Part shown: positions 1 through 7,148 of the stretch, piece by piece | Layout of the letters: each line of letters opens with the position of its first letter | Position numbering within the stretch: position 1 is the stretch's first letter | Assembly: GCA_034430155.1 (NCBI GenBank) | Contig: DAOUET010000073.1 | Coordinates: 1 to 28,330 of the forward strand | DNA length: 28,330 bases | Direction of reading: 5' to 3' | DNA from: DAOUET01 sp034430155 | GTDB lineage: Bacteria > Chloroflexota > Anaerolineae > Anaerolineales > UBA4823 | The notes under the pieces: generated by a model | The model's input: the letters and a program-made list of their open reading frames with translations, nothing else | Databases searched by the model: none | What the model was told of the DNA's origin: nothing | Made by a program: the position numbers and the translations under genes

Positions 1-225
1 GAGCACTGGTGGCTGGTCATCCCAAATGCTGGTATATAAATGGTCCCCCCGCAAGAGCAACATGGCCTTAGACAGCTCTATCCCTTCATCGTGATCCAAC
101 CAGAAAGCGGTGCGGAAAGGGAAGAATAAGAACATCGAAGCAAAGTAAAAAACGCATACCCCCAGGATCCAGGTCTCGTTCTTCAGCCGCCCGCGTAAGT
201 TATTCTTAAACGTCGTGTGGGTCAT
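1..225 (-). CDS. Membrane glycosyltransferase, N-terminal part (PMT/ArnT-like), cut by window edge
   Basis: An open frame starts with ATG at 225 and runs to base 1 without a stop, giving 75 residues; the rest lies outside the window. After a basic N-terminus (NLRGRLKNE) comes one hydrophobic segment, about residues 19-35. A short extracytoplasmic loop with DHDEG follows, then a helix ending in LLLRGDHLYTSIWDDQPPVL. An acidic DE pair in the first loop, followed by G-x-x-LY and a (D/N)-x-P-P motif, is characteristic of GT-C fold polyprenol-phosphate-sugar glycosyltransferases (PMT, ArnT, GT39/GT83 group). In these the acidic residue is catalytic, and they transfer sugars from a lipid carrier on the outer face of the membrane. 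The acceptor cannot be told. No clear Shine-Dalgarno is visible before this ATG, but the reading frame and motif order make the assignment fairly safe. Confidence 0.72.
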   Translation of the reverse strand, partial: MTHTTFKNNLRGRLKNETWILGVCVFYFASMFLFFPFRTAFWLDHDEGIELSKAMLLLRGDHLYTSIWDDQPPVL

Positions 226-404
226 ATGTCGCTGGATAGAGGTTTTGATATTTTTTCTCTGAAAATGGGTTGGTTGGAGTGGAGCTCTCTTCCCCAATTG
301 GAAGCCACAAATATGAAACATTCTTCACAGCGGTCATAGTTCAGCGGGGTAGGATAGGCTTTACTTATTCCTGGGGGTAAGGATCTCGAGAGGCTATGGG
401 CGTT

Positions 405-656
405 TCATTTCAGTTCGATAGCATCGCGAGGACATTGCAGGACGCAAGCGCTACAGGCAATACAGCGCTCGGGATCGTGAAAAATCGACACCCTGCGTTC
501 GAAATCAGGCGTCCAGCAACCTACCGGGCAGACATTGTAACACTGCCAGACGCCGGTGCATTTCTCCGGGTAAAAATGGATCTGCAGCCCGCGCAAGTCA
601 CGGGCAAATTGAACCTGTTCGCGAAGCGAAGACCACATAGAGGGCTCGGATTTCAT
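405..656 (-). CDS. HgcB-like two-cluster 4Fe-4S ferredoxin
   Basis: An 83-residue ferredoxin translated directly after the HgcA-like fusion gene: its ATG is 3 nt beyond that gene's stop. The stop codon TGA lies inside a perfect GGAGGTGA ribosome-binding site, so the pair is almost certainly co-translated. The C-terminal motif is classical (Cys65, 68, 71, 75-Pro). The N-terminal motif is irregular: Cys33, Val36, Cys39, Cys43-Pro, plus an extra Cys47. The second Cys of a CxxCxxCxxxCP motif is therefore missing and a replacement sits four residues after the last. In mercury-methylating bacteria HgcB is a two-cluster ferredoxin that reduces the HgcA corrinoid, so an equivalent reductase role for the fused HgcA-like domain is inferred. 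It lacks the CMECGA motif usual in HgcB, so it should be called HgcB-like only. Confidence 0.85.
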   Translation of the reverse strand: MKSEPSMWSSLREQVQFARDLRGLQIHFYPEKCTGVWQCYNVCPVGCWTPDFERRVSIFHDPERCIACSACVLQCPRDAIELK

Positions 657-659
657 GGG

Positions 660-2285
660 TCACCTCCACCCCAGCGCGTATGGGATGATCCAATAAGTCA
701 AAGCCAGGACCACGCCGATGGTGCCTTCCCAAAACCAATTGGCTTGTTCTCCGCGCATCAGCGGTGACATACCCTGCAATTCAGCGGCCACGAATACCGA
801 CAGCCCCGTCAACCCGACGACCCAGTGAAACATTCGCACGGTTGGGTTTAAGGGCCACAGCAGACTATACCCAAAGAGACCTGCCAGGGCGATCATGGTT
901 AAAGGAATGCTTTTATACAATCCATCGCGTCCCGGCAACCACGGGTGCACGATAGTGTAGAAGTAAGAGAGACCTACCAGGCTGGCGGAAATTGGCCAGA
1001 AATGGGATCGCCACAAGAAAAACACCGGTAACAAGATCAGCAAACCATAGAAACCTAGCGTGACTGTAACCATCTCCAGCCGATCTTTGAGTGGGAACCG
1101 CACCCAGCGCATGTCATCGGTTTTCTTCCTTCCGGCAGCCAGGTATGCAGGGATATCCTGGGCTTTGGCAGGGCCCCAATGGACACCCCAGCCGGTCTCC
1201 TTCCGGATACGCCACCCGTCAACGCCGTTGGCGCATAATTGAGGCAAGATGAGGGCATGATGGTTGACGACTTCTTTAAGTCTGGAGGATTTTAACGCCG
1301 CAATGACTTTATCTGCAGTGAAATATCCTCCACCAGCAGCACACCACACGTTGATGCCAGCCGAGTCAGCCACCAACACCCAGGCATTCACCTTACCATC
1401 GATGGCGCGCACCAGGCGGCGGACAGTCAGGTCAAAGTTGCCGGTCACCAGGACTGGCGAGGTCGGGTCAGGGCGACCCAGGGCGTACAGCCCGGGTTGG
1501 ACTTTGGGGTAGGGCGGTATGATGCGGAAGAAAAGCGTCCACAGGTCAATAAACAGGCTCCGGAGCGTGGTGCGATGGCGTAGGTGACCTGCCAGGTTGG
1601 CAGGCAGTTCAAAGGCTGGTTGGATTGCCGGGCTGGGTATGATTTCGTATAAGACCAGGCTGTTACCCAGATAAGATGCAACCGTCCGGGCTTCGAAGCC
1701 GGTTTGGGCAAGCAGCGCCTTGAACTCCCGCAGGGGCGTCGTGGTAGCGCGAGTGAGCAGCCAGGTCACCAGGACCAGCGGAGCGCGTACCAGGAAGAAA
1801 AGCAGCCGGGGGAGAGTACTAGCCGGAATTACCTCATCGGCTACTAGCATCTGTCCTCCAGGTGCCAGGAGTTTTGCGCAAGCTTCCAACACATAATGTT
1901 GCTCATCGCGGGGCAGTTCACTGAAGACCAGAGTTGAGACGATCAGGTCGAAGGATCCGGGTGGGAAGCGCTCTCCAATCAAGGCCGCATTCATGTGTTT
2001 CAAGGTTACCAGCTCCTCCAGGTTCTCAGTAGCGATTCTGGTCTGCGCTTCAGCTAACATGGGGGGAGAGGCGTCTATACCGGTTACGATGGCTCCCTGC
2101 CTGGCTATCATAGCGGTGAGCGCACCTGTGCCACAACCAATTTCTAGGACGTGTTTTCCCGGGGAGACGTATTTGTGCACGATGTTCTCCTTGATGCGGT
2201 TCAGCTGCCCCAAAGTGAGGATTTCAATCCCCCGGTCGTAATCTTTTGGGCTGGATTCCAGCCATTTCATGAATACGGTAGCCAT
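660..2285 (-). CDS. SAM methyltransferase fused to HgcA-like corrinoid/membrane protein
   Basis: 541 residues in three parts. Residues about 20-215 are a class I SAM-dependent methyltransferase: motif I VLEIGCGTG at 46-54, an acidic residue after strand 2 at GID (69-71), and a hydrophobic helix at 160-177 that may touch the membrane. Residues about 275-400 match the corrinoid-binding domain of HgcA: PVLVTGNFDLTVRRL, then the cap-helix motif NVWCAAG at 312-318 with the cobalt-ligand Cys315, then NHHALILPQL and GPAKAQDIPAYLAAG. Residues about 404-537 hold five hydrophobic segments ending with an HgcA-like G-x-SPL stretch. HgcA carries a methyl group on a Cys-ligated corrinoid and passes it to Hg(II). 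Here the usual Lys after the motif is Gly319, so mercury methylation is uncertain. The fused methyltransferase could load or unload the corrinoid. The start has GGAAG 7 nt upstream. I recall a family of HgcA-linked methyltransferases (CpaM) but cannot check membership. Confidence 0.85.
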   Translation of the reverse strand: MATVFMKWLESSPKDYDRGIEILTLGQLNRIKENIVHKYVSPGKHVLEIGCGTGALTAMIARQGAIVTGIDASPPMLAEAQTRIATENLEELVTLKHMNAALIGERFPPGSFDLIVSTLVFSELPRDEQHYVLEACAKLLAPGGQMLVADEVIPASTLPRLLFFLVRAPLVLVTWLLTRATTTPLREFKALLAQTGFEARTVASYLGNSLVLYEIIPSPAIQPAFELPANLAGHLRHRTTLRSLFIDLWTLFFRIIPPYPKVQPGLYALGRPDPTSPVLVTGNFDLTVRRLVRAIDGKVNAWVLVADSAGINVWCAAGGGYFTADKVIAALKSSRLKEVVNHHALILPQLCANGVDGWRIRKETGWGVHWGPAKAQDIPAYLAAGRKKTDDMRWVRFPLKDRLEMVTVTLGFYGLLILLPVFFLWRSHFWPISASLVGLSYFYTIVHPWLPGRDGLYKSIPLTMIALAGLFGYSLLWPLNPTVRMFHWVVGLTGLSVFVAAELQGMSPLMRGEQANWFWEGTIGVVLALTYWIIPYALGWR

Positions 2286-2360
2286 AGTTATCTTCCGTTT
2301 AAATCTATCACGATCTTGGTCAGTTCCTATCCATTAACCTCCAGGTGAAAACCAGGGGTG

Positions 2361-2383
2361 CTCCTGATGGTCACCATCAGGAG
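2361..2383. promoter_or_regulatory. Perfect 23-bp palindrome upstream of the HgcA-like operon
   Basis: CTCCTGATGGT and its exact reverse complement ACCATCAGGAG are separated by one base, 76 bp upstream of the start of the methyltransferase-HgcA fusion. Neither strand has a T-run after it, so it is a poor terminator. The size and dyad symmetry fit a dimeric repressor site. This is inference from position and symmetry only. Confidence 0.35.
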
Positions 2384-2799
2384 CCAGGATCTGGATCATT
2401 TTTCGAGAGAACAAAGATCAGGTCGGTTTTCTTAAGTTTCCATAATTGTTCATTTTAATCCAAATCGGTGAAGTTGTATTAGAAAAAGCTCTCTGGGAGT
2501 TGTCGTGATGGGGTAGATATGTATGCCGCCATGGGATATTCTTTACGGTCATCTGTCCCGGGATGTCGAAAACTTCCTCGGCCTGACCTATGTTGGCTAA
2601 CAAGTGCGGTTCGCATAAGGCTGCGGCTGCGGCGCGCCTCTCAAGAAGGTTCCCCTGCGCCTAAACTTTCATCCCCTCGATCAACGCGCCCATATATTGC
2701 TCATCTCAACTCCCCTTGCCGGAAGTTTGGGTCCGTTTTAGGGTTGTATATGCCAGGTTTTTCGACTAATAGCGGGTAAGGCTGGCCTTAGGGAAGCTC

Positions 2800-2850
2800 T
2801 AGGCAACAAACTACCTCGGCCAGGTATTCATTCACCCAGCCGAGGTAGAT
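2800..2850 (-). terminator. Candidate terminator of bacterioferritin
   Basis: CTACCTCGGC at 2811-2820 pairs exactly with GCCGAGGTAG at 2839-2848 around an 18-nt loop. Read on the minus strand the hairpin is followed by TTTGTT, which is T-rich but interrupted. It lies about 100 nt after the bfr stop codon. Confidence 0.4.
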
Positions 2851-2947
2851 CTCTTATGTATTTAAAACCGTCAAATTATCGAGACGGCTGACGCATATCG
2901 GCTTTGCAGGTCGCTCTTTTACCTTGCTTCCCGGTTCATTGGTTTGT

Positions 2948-3415
2948 TTAATCGATCTGTTCTACCAGGTAATTCTCGACGCTGATCTGTTTAATCTGGT
3001 CGAGTTGAGCCTCCAGCCAATCTATGTGCTCTTCTTCATCCTTGAGAATCGATTTAAGCAGCTCGCTAGTGCCGTTATCACCAACTTCCGTCGCCAGGCG
3101 GATTCCCTGGTTATAGGCTTTAATGGCATCTTCTTCAGCAGTGCGATCGTTTTGATGCTGAGTCTGCACGTCTGCTCCAATAGAAATTTTGTTTAGTTTA
3201 CTGATGATGGGCATGCCTTCCAGAAAGAGGATCCGGCCGATCAAGCTCTCAGCATGCTTCATCTCCTGGATGGCCCGTTTTTCATCCGCCTGGTGAAGTC
3301 GTTGATATCCCCAATCGTCGCACATCTCTGAATGCACCATGTATTGGTTGATGGCAGTCAGTTCGTCGGCAAGCAGGTCGTTCAATGTTACGATGATCTT
3401 GTCGTTACCTTTCAT
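2948..3415 (-). CDS. bfr: Bacterioferritin
   Basis: A 155-residue iron-storage protein that oxidises Fe(II) at a di-iron centre and stores it as a mineral core in a 24-subunit shell in the cytoplasm. All six ferroxidase ligands are in the classical numbering: Glu18, Glu51, His54, Glu94, Glu127 and His130. The haem ligand Met52, shared between two subunits, sits in QEMKHAE. Length and N-terminus (MKGNDKII) match the family well. The start is fixed by a strong AAGGAG seven bases upstream. It is monocistronic: a candidate terminator follows at 2800-2850 and a MITE-like element lies upstream. In an anaerobe this protein usually serves oxidative-stress and iron control. Its nearness to the corrinoid operon is probably incidental. 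Confidence 0.96.
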   Translation of the reverse strand: MKGNDKIIVTLNDLLADELTAINQYMVHSEMCDDWGYQRLHQADEKRAIQEMKHAESLIGRILFLEGMPIISKLNKISIGADVQTQHQNDRTAEEDAIKAYNQGIRLATEVGDNGTSELLKSILKDEEEHIDWLEAQLDQIKQISVENYLVEQID

Positions 3416-3795
3416 TTTATACTCCTTAGATTCTTTGACCTCAATGATTTATTTTGTTCTGATAAAAATCGAAAATTATGAAGTGGCTTTCAGCGGTTAA
3501 TGTTTGCTGACCGGAATCTCCCTTTGCCATCTCAAAATGTCCCGGCCAGAGCTTTGCTATTAGCCTCTTCGATTAAACTTTCCGATGTTTATTAATTAGG
3601 ACTTACGCAGTTGGTGGGAGGATGGGGGTGTTTGGGCGGGCAACGTCCGCCCAAACACCCCCGCTTTTCCCCGGAACTGCGTAACTACTATTAATTATAG
3701 CCAATTCCTGAAAAAGGGGAGGCATAATCTTTTGCCTCTAATCCAAACAGCAGGAGGTTGACCAATGCTCTTCTTTGCTGAATTATTAATGTACC
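3416..3795. other. 380-bp intergenic stretch carrying a MITE-like insertion
   Basis: This lies between the divergently placed 5' end of bacterioferritin and the 3' end of the ABC permease. The bfr promoter must be in 3420-3600, but I see no convincing -35/-10 pair. The only strong structure is the palindromic element at 3590-3697. A plus-strand frame at 3765-3986 overlaps the permease gene and is a shadow. Confidence 0.5.
3590..3697. mobile_element. MITE-like palindromic element with 9-bp target-site duplication
   Basis: A 90-bp insert (3599-3688) is bracketed by two exact copies of TATTAATTA at 3590-3598 and 3689-3697. Its ends are near-perfect inverted repeats, ACTTACGCAGTT at 3601-3612 and AACTGCGTAACT at 3675-3686 (one mismatch). 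Nested inside is a 16-bp perfect stem, 3624-3639 with 3647-3662, around a 7-nt loop. There is no coding capacity. Terminal inverted repeats, internal palindrome and flanking direct repeats together indicate a non-autonomous element moved by a transposase encoded elsewhere. Part of the direct repeat is itself palindromic (TAATTA), so a chance A/T duplication is possible but unlikely at nine bases. Confidence 0.7.
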
Positions 3796-5472
3796 TCATC
3801 TGGATTGAAATATTCTCGTATTGTGCAGTGATGATCGCAATAGAATGTAAAGAAGATAGTCCGAGCCTATGCTCATCGCCAGAATCGATAAGGTCCCGAA
3901 CCACAGTGGCATTGGCCAGTGAGTCAGTGCCAGCCAGGCTAATCCTCCTGGTATGCCCAGAACTAACCCACCCACCAACACCGTAAACCACCTCAAATTA
4001 GGTACGATACCTGCCAGGAGCCGTTCGGTTTGGCATTGAAGGATAATATCCAGGGAGGCTGCTAAAGCTGTACCCGGCCCCCCCATAATTAAAAGCCAAC
4101 ATAAGAATATTGGCAAGGATATCCCCCTGGATAGTGCAACGAGTAGCGCGATCAAGCCAAGCAGTTCAATTCCAACCAGCGAAATTAACATATCCAATAA
4201 CACAAGATTCTCGGAGAGGAAGGGTAGTTGATGCATTAACCACCAATGGCTCAAATCCATCCTCAAGGAATGGGTAGCTCGTTCTCCTACAAGAATCAGC
4301 CACAGGGCTATAAACCAACCTCGCGATCCCCAATCCGGGACCAGAGTCACCCCCAGGGTCAAACCCAATATCCCAAGCCAGGGTATCACTCGACCCAGCG
4401 TGAATGTACGCCCTCTCTGGAGGACATTCCTCCAAACCAGTGCGGTTATTCCCGGATGAGCCGGCAGGCGGCTGGGCTTCCTTCCGTCGCCCAACCGCTC
4501 GCGCTGCTGTAATTCCTGACCTTGATCGAAAGCGCCGGTCAGAATAGCGGCTTGCAAGGTTTCCTGACCGTACCTCTCCTGGGAAGCGCGTGCCAGACTT
4601 ATTTCCCGGGATGCTAACCATAACAAGGACATCCCTATCGAAGCCCACGTCAAGGATAAACCCAACCCTGCTAGCAAGGAGACTCTGCCCAATCCAGCCA
4701 GTACTGGTAAGCCAATCGCCCAGTACCAGGCTTGAGAGGCAACCCCGCCATCCGAACGGATCAGATACCAGCTTGCTATGAGCAGAATGACCAAGATGGG
4801 CGCAGCCCAACGCAGTGCGGATCGATCGCCCTTGCCCTTTAAGCGCCAGGCTCCAGCCGACCAGGAAAGAGCTTGAGCCCCCAGGTGCAGTGGTACCACA
4901 ATGATCAGCATGCGCGCCCCAGCCAGTAAATATGAGGGCAGGTCAGCGATGGTCAACGCTGTGGGGGACCCGGCTTCCACCAGGGCATATCCAAGCACCA
5001 CGGCTGCGGGCCAGAGGAACAAGCCGCGTTTTAACCAGTCAGTCAGAAACCATAGGACCGCCACAATGCGCCGGTCGACCGGTGTCTGGCACAACAGGTG
5101 TGAATCTGCCTCGGAGAATACAAATGGGCTGCGCCGCGAATCAAAATACAGCTCGAGCACGATTAAGGTTACAAAAGTGATCTCGCCCAATGCGAGTGCG
5201 GCTGTTAAGGGCGTATCCGATGGAAGCGCGCTCAACACCTGTCCCCCAAATTCTGCCAGAAGCACCAGCATAACGAAGGTCCAGACGCTGAAGAAAATAA
5301 CGACGTAAACCAAGTAGATCCAGCTGCTGAAAGAGTGGGTCTGGCGGTCATAGCCAATCAAAACTAACCAGAACTCCAATTTAGAGAACAGCTTGCGCGA
5401 CTGTACCAGCCATACGGCTCGCAGGTTATTGCGTTGAAAGGATTCCATCTTTGATATGCCAGATCTCGCCAT
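3796..5472 (-). CDS. ABC transporter permease (EcsB-like)
   Basis: A large polytopic membrane protein (558 residues from the first ATG, 550 from the second ATG at 5448), with roughly a dozen hydrophobic segments and no signal peptide. The first segment begins near residue 50 (WIYLVYVVIFFSVWTFVMLV). The intracellular loop after the third segment carries FSEADSHLLCQTPVDRR, a soluble coupling-type loop seen in ABC-2 class exporters whose partner resembles EcsA. It overlaps the 3' end of the ATPase gene, so the two form one transport system. Neither ATG has a good ribosome-binding site. The second ATG shortens the overlap from 47 to 23 bases and gives a more usual N-terminus (MESFQRNN), so I prefer it slightly. 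The substrate is unknown; the Ecs family affects protein secretion and membrane-protein processing. Confidence 0.8.
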   Translation of the reverse strand: MARSGISKMESFQRNNLRAVWLVQSRKLFSKLEFWLVLIGYDRQTHSFSSWIYLVYVVIFFSVWTFVMLVLLAEFGGQVLSALPSDTPLTAALALGEITFVTLIVLELYFDSRRSPFVFSEADSHLLCQTPVDRRIVAVLWFLTDWLKRGLFLWPAAVVLGYALVEAGSPTALTIADLPSYLLAGARMLIIVVPLHLGAQALSWSAGAWRLKGKGDRSALRWAAPILVILLIASWYLIRSDGGVASQAWYWAIGLPVLAGLGRVSLLAGLGLSLTWASIGMSLLWLASREISLARASQERYGQETLQAAILTGAFDQGQELQQRERLGDGRKPSRLPAHPGITALVWRNVLQRGRTFTLGRVIPWLGILGLTLGVTLVPDWGSRGWFIALWLILVGERATHSLRMDLSHWWLMHQLPFLSENLVLLDMLISLVGIELLGLIALLVALSRGISLPIFLCWLLIMGGPGTALAASLDIILQCQTERLLAGIVPNLRWFTVLVGGLVLGIPGGLAWLALTHWPMPLWFGTLSILAMSIGSDYLLYILLRSSLHNTRIFQSR

Positions 5473-6076
5473 TGAGTTGCCGGGCGAAGTGTGGGTCGTG
5501 GGTGCTCAGCAATATCCCTTTTCTTGCCATAGAAAGCGCTCGTAGTTTTTTAATCAGGAATTCTGTGCTCTCGGCATCCAATGCCGAACTGGGTTCATCC
5601 ATTAATAACACTGAAAAGGGACGGATCAACGCCAAAACTACCCCCAACTTAAGGCGCATTCCGCGTGAGTAGGCCTGGGGAAAAAGGTTCCTGGCTTCCC
5701 ACAACCCAAACTCACGCAGCAGTTCTTCAGCCCGACTTTCAAAACCACCTAAGTCGTTATGAGCCAATGCCAAGAAGTGAAGGTGCTCCCAGGCGGTCAG
5801 CTCCTGGTAAAACACTGGCACATCCGGCACGAAAGCCAGGCGCTCTCGCACCTGGCGCTCATCTTTATATAAATCGAACCCTTCGATGTCGATTTCTCCG
5901 GTTGTCTGCCGCAGCAACCCGCTCAGACAAAGTAGTAAGGTCGTTTTCCCTGAGCCGTTTGGCCCGACAAGAGCCACCAGTTCGCCGTCTTGTAACCTCA
6001 AGTTTACAGTTTTGAGAGCCTGGAACTCGCCAAAATTACGGCAAAGGTTTTGGGTTTGTAAAAGAGTTTTCGACAT
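5426..6076 (-). CDS. ABC transporter ATP-binding protein (EcsA-like)
   Basis: A 216-residue ATPase that powers the permease encoded downstream. The Walker A motif is GPNGSGKTT at 38-46, the signature region is degenerate (YSRGMRLKL, 136-144), Walker B with the catalytic Glu is LLMDEP at 157-162, and the switch His is His193 in STHDP. The Q-loop position reads FVPDVPVFY, with Pro-Asp where most ABC proteins have Gln. Together with the SRGM signature this is typical of the EcsA/ABC-2 branch and not of importers. The length is at the short end for the class. Only a weak AAGGCG lies before the ATG, and the two ABC genes appear to be translationally coupled. Confidence 0.9.
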   Translation of the reverse strand: MSKTLLQTQNLCRNFGEFQALKTVNLRLQDGELVALVGPNGSGKTTLLLCLSGLLRQTTGEIDIEGFDLYKDERQVRERLAFVPDVPVFYQELTAWEHLHFLALAHNDLGGFESRAEELLREFGLWEARNLFPQAYSRGMRLKLGVVLALIRPFSVLLMDEPSSALDAESTEFLIKKLRALSMARKGILLSTHDPHFARQLNGEIWHIKDGILSTQ

Positions 6077-6157
6077 TCCAATTCGCCTTGATCTATGATA
6101 ACGCTCCTTCAGGTAGTTAAACTCGCTCGGACCAGACTTTAAAGCCGATCCTCAAGG

Positions 6158-6940
6158 TCACGGTTCCTTTCTCCGGGCAAACAACAGCCCTGACCAGGTT
6201 TTATCGATAGCACAGATTTTATAGTCAACCAGACCGGCAGACAGACCGGTCTGGCGTACATGCATCTGGGTCACATCACTACCCATATCAGAAGCTTTTT
6301 TGGGCCAGGCAATCCATAGGGCTGCCTCCCCAATTTGGGACGCTATGCTGGTGATCTTTCTTTCTAGATTAGTGCGGCTATTAACGAACCAGATGGTCAC
6401 ATCCCCGCCGGCCGTGGAGCTTTCTTGCAAGCGCACATTATCGGGCAACCCGGTAAGTAAATCCTTGAATCCTGGAGGAGCATTGACCAGAAAGACTCGT
6501 GCGCCGGCCTTAATTCCTAACTTCTGGACTAGCGGCTTACCGGCATAAGCAACAAAGACCGAATCTGGCGTGATGGGATCCTGTGGAGGGTGGGCAATGG
6601 CTCTCTTGAGTGCTTTCTGGATCTCTTCCCACGAAGTGTAAACCGCGTCCGGCAGGAGACCTCTAATATCGGCTACTTTTTCCGGTTGCCCGCCCACAAA
6701 GACCAGCGGTAAGTGACGGGTAGTTCTTTGCTTGCGGATAGTCACAGCAAGATCGCGACCCTGAGAGGGCAGTCTGCTCAGGTCAATGACCACTACTGCC
6801 GGAGCTTCCTGCCTTAATTGGCGCAGTAGCTCACTGGGATTGGGTAGCCGGTGATTGACCTCATATCCGTAGGCTATCAGCCGCTCGGCGCGTTCCCCAG
6901 CTTCCTCGGCGTTCCAGTGCACTAATCTGATCCGTGACAT
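6158..6940 (-). CDS. Pseudo-receiver domain fused to DUF3052
   Basis: 260 residues in two domains. Residues about 3-115 have the alternating strand/helix pattern of a response-regulator receiver, with the phospho-acceptor-like Asp53 in VVVIDLSRL. The acidic pair after strand 1 and the Lys after strand 5 are not recognisable, so phosphorylation is doubtful. Residues about 138-257 match DUF3052: KLGIKAGARVFLVNAPPGF, then LWIAWPKKASDMGSDVTQ, then GLVDYKICAIDKTWSGLLFA. DUF3052 proteins are normally stand-alone, about 140 residues, with unknown function. The start is set by AGGAAGGCGAGC directly before the ATG. The fusion suggests that the DUF3052 part is under a sensory or protein-protein switch. 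Confidence 0.8.
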   Translation of the reverse strand: MSRIRLVHWNAEEAGERAERLIAYGYEVNHRLPNPSELLRQLRQEAPAVVVIDLSRLPSQGRDLAVTIRKQRTTRHLPLVFVGGQPEKVADIRGLLPDAVYTSWEEIQKALKRAIAHPPQDPITPDSVFVAYAGKPLVQKLGIKAGARVFLVNAPPGFKDLLTGLPDNVRLQESSTAGGDVTIWFVNSRTNLERKITSIASQIGEAALWIAWPKKASDMGSDVTQMHVRQTGLSAGLVDYKICAIDKTWSGLLFARRKEP

Positions 6941-6958
6941 GCTCGCCTTCCTGCTTGC

Positions 6959-7144
6959 TTATTCATCAGTTTTTATCTTTTCTTGGGTTTGGCTTTGGTT
7001 CCGGCGACGTTGGGTAGCTACCTCCAGCAGCTTTTTCAGCACTCCAAGCGGTAGTTCCTCCAATCTTCGAAATCTATCTATCAAGGGTACTCCTGAAAGG
7101 TCGAGAGATTGGTGGGTCCGGGTTTTATAACCAGCCGTGTTCAT
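6959..7144 (-). CDS. Small basic ORF, uncertain
   Basis: 61 codons lie between an epimerase relic and the receiver-DUF3052 gene. The second half is helical and strongly basic and polar (RRLEELPLGVLKKLLEVATQ), which looks like a real amphipathic helix. There is no Shine-Dalgarno before the ATG, and I know no family that fits. It begins only a few bases after the relic's stop, so it may be a leftover of a former operon member, or noise. Confidence 0.22.
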   Translation of the reverse strand: MNTAGYKTRTHQSLDLSGVPLIDRFRRLEELPLGVLKKLLEVATQRRRNQSQTQEKIKTDE

Positions 7145-7148
7145 GTAC

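Larger units (their letters stand above)
2286..2947. other. 662-bp intergenic stretch without a supported gene
   Basis: This separates the start of the HgcA-like operon from the stop of the bacterioferritin gene. It holds a perfect 10-bp-arm hairpin at 2361-2383 and a 10-bp-arm hairpin at 2811-2848, described separately. An open minus-strand frame at 2418-2660 has a protein-like composition but no start or ribosome-binding site, and the plus-strand frame at 2519-2779 is also unsupported. The remainder holds nothing I can name. Confidence 0.6.

Noticed and set aside
396..767. Plus-strand open frame of 123 codons opposite the ferredoxin
   Set aside because: It is antisense to a motif-rich ferredoxin and has no ribosome-binding site or recognisable composition.
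405..2285. Calling the pair true mercury-methylation genes hgcA/hgcB
   Set aside because: The cap-helix Lys is absent, the ferredoxin motif is irregular and a methyltransferase is fused, so a direct assignment is not justified.
2418..2660. Minus-strand open frame reading ALCEPHLLANIGQAEEVFDI, which looks protein-like
   Set aside because: There is no start codon with a ribosome-binding site and no family I recognise. It could be a relic, but support is too weak to list as a gene.
2519..2779. Plus-strand open frame of 86 codons in the intergenic gap
   Set aside because: No ribosome-binding site, with an Arg/Ser/Pro-rich composition typical of noncoding frames.
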